From JACNIV01 sp965370415 (GTDB taxonomy: Bacteria > Cloacimonadota > Cloacimonadia > Cloacimonadales > TCS61): 15,627 bases of DNA. Positions within the stretch are counted from its first letter, which is position 1; each line of letters starts with the position of its first letter. A program made the translations under genes and the position numbers. The notes beneath the pieces were generated by a model. The model worked only from the letters and a program-made list of their open reading frames with translations. It was not told the origin of the DNA and ran no database searches. Positions 13,368-15,627 of the stretch are shown in pieces. Location: NCBI GenBank assembly GCA_965370415.1, contig CBDUTJ010000053.1:1-15627 (forward strand), in the 5' to 3' direction.

Positions 13368-14192
13368 TCATCGAATATCCCTTATCCTTTTTATCTCTAA
13401 TTTATTTAAATTCTTAACTTTATTTTTTATTTTTTTCATTATATTTACTTGGAATTTTTCTGTAACAAATGTGTCAACATAGGGAGCTGTTGAAATTATT
13501 GAGATATCTGTAACTTCACTTGGTTTTGCTTTCCAAGAAGGATCATATAACCTATAGTATAATGAATATAACATAATCTTAACAGAATGGAATTTATCAA
13601 TATCAGGTACCATTTTCTTTTCAATCATTCGTTTACACCAATTCATTTCAAGTCTCATTAGAGTTGGTAATCCTGCTTGTTCTATGTATTTCTCAGCATC
13701 ATTTGTATTAGGATATTTATTTGAAGGAATGAAATTATTTTTAGTTGCAATCCAATTGTTTAATGTTTCAGTTTCGTTTTTTCTCCATGATGTTTCTAAT
13801 TCTCTTATCTGTTCGTTTTCAAATACCTTTTCTATAAATAATCTTAAGTTATAAGAATCATCCTTACCTAATGGAGTAAATGCGTTAAATTGGATTATAA
13901 TGTCATCATTAGAGTTATATACTCTTATTTCTTCATTTAAAATCATAGATTGTGTTTTTGTTAAAAAAATAGGATAATGAGAGAAAAAATTAAGGAATTT
14001 CTGATAAACTCTTTGATTACGTCGAAGCTCTATGAAGTTATATATTGTAAAACATGGAACATGCGTTGATGGGGGAAATTTCTCGATGTATCCTCTTCCT
14101 TCAACCTTAGGATTTTTTAATATCTCACTGATAGCATTTGTATCTAAAAGGCAAAGTTTATATTCTTTTCCAGATTTTGCTTTCCATGGCAT
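13368..14192 (-). CDS. PIN-domain protein (putative RNase), long form without visible antitoxin
   Basis: A 274-aa protein. It opens with LCLLDTNAISEILKNP (D17), the first PIN acidic motif, and then has FIELRRN (E55). Near the end, VTDISIISTAPYVDTFVTEKF gives D229 and D240, placed as in the third PIN motif. PIN domains use these acids to hold Mg2+ or Mn2+ and cleave RNA. At 274 aa it is about twice the length of a VapC toxin. The extra 150 residues between motifs are helical, so it may belong to a larger PIN family. No antitoxin-like gene is visible: upstream, only a 26-codon ORF (14220-14300) is seen. An in-frame TAA directly precedes the ATG, so this is the first possible ATG. The ribosome site is weak. 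It is followed by an attC-like site. Confidence 0.75.
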   Translation of the reverse strand: MPWKAKSGKEYKLCLLDTNAISEILKNPKVEGRGYIEKFPPSTHVPCFTIYNFIELRRNQRVYQKFLNFFSHYPIFLTKTQSMILNEEIRVYNSNDDIIIQFNAFTPLGKDDSYNLRLFIEKVFENEQIRELETSWRKNETETLNNWIATKNNFIPSNKYPNTNDAEKYIEQAGLPTLMRLEMNWCKRMIEKKMVPDIDKFHSVKIMLYSLYYRLYDPSWKAKPSEVTDISIISTAPYVDTFVTEKFQVNIMKKIKNKVKNLNKLEIKRIRDIR

Positions 14193-14401
14193 TTATTTAC
14201 ATATCCTCATATGTCTTTATTACACTAATGTTTGTTTCTCCATCATATATGTCGGGGATTTCTTCTTAAGTATCATAAATTTAGTTTTAAAAATTTCCAT
14301 CAAATTTCCTCTTTGTACTTTCAAATTTTAATTTGCTTTTCTTTCCTTTTGTGTCAAATTAAAAAAATCTGGAACTCGAGTATGGTTCAAAGAGTGCATG
14401 C
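14193..14401. other. AT-rich gap between PIN gene and membrane spermidine-synthase-like gene
   Basis: This 209-bp spacer contains a minus-strand 26-codon ORF at 14220-14300 (MEIFKTKFMILKKKSPTYMM, ending EKQTLV), with GAGGAA six bases upstream. It could be a leader or chance. The right end, just after the membrane gene's stop, has a weak GAAC/GTTC stem followed by seven T on the minus strand, a poor terminator candidate. It is also likely to hold the promoter for the PIN gene, though I cannot pick -35/-10 boxes with confidence in such AT-rich DNA. Confidence 0.3.
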
Positions 14402-15627
14402 TCATTCCAATTTCAATGAGATCAAACCTGCTGTTAGATAGCACACTGAAGCAATAATAAAGACGAATTTAAAACCAAATAAGATTGCCGCAATTGTTGC
14501 TAACATTATACTGATAACAGAGAAAAATCCATTAATTCCCCAAGCCCAGGCAATTCTTGATGTATCCGATTTTTTGATTCTAACCAGTCCTTGTGGAAAT
14601 GGTATTCCCATAAAAAAACCTAAAGGCATAAGAAATAGAACTGTGATACAAATTTTTATTATTTCATTTTGATCCATGAAGATCGGAAGGATCAAATCAA
14701 AACAGAAAAGATAGAAAATAGTTATACCGATAATGATCAAACTTGCATAAAATATCCTGCGTTTGGAGGGGAATATTTTATCTGAGAAATAGCTGCCAAT
14801 TCCTGTAAAAATGAGCAATGCTGAGATTATCACACTCAAAGAATATGTGGGATGAGATAGAAATAAAATCAGCTTCTGGATAAGCGGCATCTCGATAAAG
14901 AAGAAACCGATCCCGATCAAACCAAAGTACAAAATGATCTTTCCATTGAGTTGTTTTCGCTTTTCCTTAATAAAAAATAATGGTAAAACGATCAAAACAA
15001 AACTGATTATCAGAACTGGAATGAGCAGAATAAGGAGAGTAAAATAACCCCACTGTGTAAAAGGGATTTTATCTGTTCCGTATTTCTGAATGTATTTCAG
15101 CATTTTCATTTTAAAAATATTATAAAAATACGGTCTGTTATCCGAAGTCGTTTTTATATCGAATTCGTAATCTTTGATGAAATTTTGTTTTTGTTCGGAA
15201 AGCAATTTTTTTGCTGCATGGTAGTAAATTGGAGTATCGAGTTTGATAAACCTGTTCGTCTCATTTTCCTTAATTCCATCATAATAGCAGATATCAAAAA
15301 GACGGGATTCACAAAATCCTTTTAAGATGTTTATTTGATTTTCGCTTATCGGATTTTTGGAAATTACAAGTGTTGTTGCCTGGATACTTCTGATAAAAAT
15401 GAGGTGTTTACCAATATCCTTAATTTCAAGATTTTCCAGGGCAGAAATACAAATGTTCAGCAGTTTAATATTATCTCTCGGAGGATTTACAACCCATCTG
15501 GTTATAGCCAGCATTCCCTTATCATCCAGATGCTGAAAAAAATCTTGTATTGACTCGACCGTATAAAGATATGTTTCGTTCAAAGCATAAATTCCCGATG
15601 ATGCAGTGTTGTAAGTATCCAGCATGG
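14402..15627 (-). CDS. Membrane spermidine-synthase-like protein, 3' part (5' end outside window)
   Basis: At least 407 aa are visible, and the frame stays open to the window edge. The first part (SSGIYALNETYLYTVESIQDFF, then GMLAITRWV) matches the C-terminal end of a spermidine-synthase / SAM-dependent methyltransferase-like Rossmann domain. After about residue 195 come seven membrane helices, including MPLGFFMGIPFPQGL and AWAWGINGFFSVIS, which I recognise as hallmarks of the large bacterial membrane proteins annotated as spermidine synthase-like. The amino-propyl transfer activity of these proteins is unproven, and the nucleotide-binding motifs lie outside the window. The gene is less AT-rich than the cassettes to its left and is probably part of the stable chromosome, making it the right boundary of the accessory island. 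Confidence 0.8.
   Translation of the reverse strand, partial: MLDTYNTASSGIYALNETYLYTVESIQDFFQHLDDKGMLAITRWVVNPPRDNIKLLNICISALENLEIKDIGKHLIFIRSIQATTLVISKNPISENQINILKGFCESRLFDICYYDGIKENETNRFIKLDTPIYYHAAKKLLSEQKQNFIKDYEFDIKTTSDNRPYFYNIFKMKMLKYIQKYGTDKIPFTQWGYFTLLILLIPVLIISFVLIVLPLFFIKEKRKQLNGKIILYFGLIGIGFFFIEMPLIQKLILFLSHPTYSLSVIISALLIFTGIGSYFSDKIFPSKRRIFYASLIIIGITIFYLFCFDLILPIFMDQNEIIKICITVLFLMPLGFFMGIPFPQGLVRIKKSDTSRIAWAWGINGFFSVISIMLATIAAILFGFKFVFIIASVCYLTAGLISLKLE

Noticed and set aside
13368..14192. VapBC toxin-antitoxin pair
   Set aside because: The protein is too long for VapC, and no antitoxin-sized gene overlaps or adjoins it apart from a doubtful 26-codon ORF.
10067..14400. Prophage, transposon or integron integrase
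   Set aside because: No integrase, transposase, capsid or replication gene was found in any frame of the island. Only cassette-like site evidence remains.
14355..14401. Rho-independent terminator after the membrane spermidine-synthase-like gene
   Set aside because: A run of seven T is present on the minus strand, but the preceding stem is only four base pairs (GAAC/GTTC) and imperfect.

Overview
The window most likely comes from a bacterium of the FCB group, with Candidatus Cloacimonadota (or a close relative) as the best guess. The main reason is four secreted proteins that end in the same C-terminal sorting domain: an NYPNPFNPTTTISF start, a central IYNIKGQKVK strand and a W(D/N)G...SSG.YFY(Q/K)L end. 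This is the type IX secretion (T9SS) / FlgD-like type A tail, and its wording here is typical of Cloacimonadota. DNA is AT-rich throughout and visibly more so from about 10.07 to 14.4 kb. The assignment rests on recognition, not on a search. Nearly every gene is on the minus strand.

Layout. (1) Positions 1-75 (+) are the last 24 codons of asnS (asparaginyl-tRNA synthetase), convergent with the rest. (2) From 187 to 6595 lie three secreted T9SS-tail proteins: two paralogous LVIVD-repeat proteins (832 and 755 aa) flanking an unrecognised secreted protein (477 aa from the preferred start). (3) From 6825 to 8526 is a small-membrane-protein block: a DUF5658-like protein, an ICMT/PEMT-type methyltransferase overlapping it by 4 bp, and an HXXEE protein. 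These are separated or flanked by elaborate multi-hairpin intergenic DNA. (4) At 8681-10051 is a secreted right-handed beta-helix protein with the same T9SS tail. (5) From 10067 to 14192 is an accessory, cassette-like island: a HhH-glycosylase-like protein, an unrecognised operon of three genes plus a 39-codon ORF, a voltage-sensor K+ channel, and a long PIN-domain protein. The last two are each followed by an attC-like imperfect palindrome. (6) From 14402 to the window end is the 3' part of a membrane spermidine-synthase-like gene.

How the parts fit. The four T9SS-tail proteins are probably surface or exported proteins handled by one secretion system encoded elsewhere. Their tail-coding DNA is unusually rich in short palindromes and 9-nt tandem repeats, located in the same two loops of the domain, and two tails share an almost identical 3' end. 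The accessory island looks like integron-type gene cassettes (one or few ORFs, same orientation, an attC-like site just after the stop), but no integrase is present in the window. The three-gene unknown operon and the channel/PIN cassettes are the best candidates for an undescribed system. Their joint function is not shown by the sequence.
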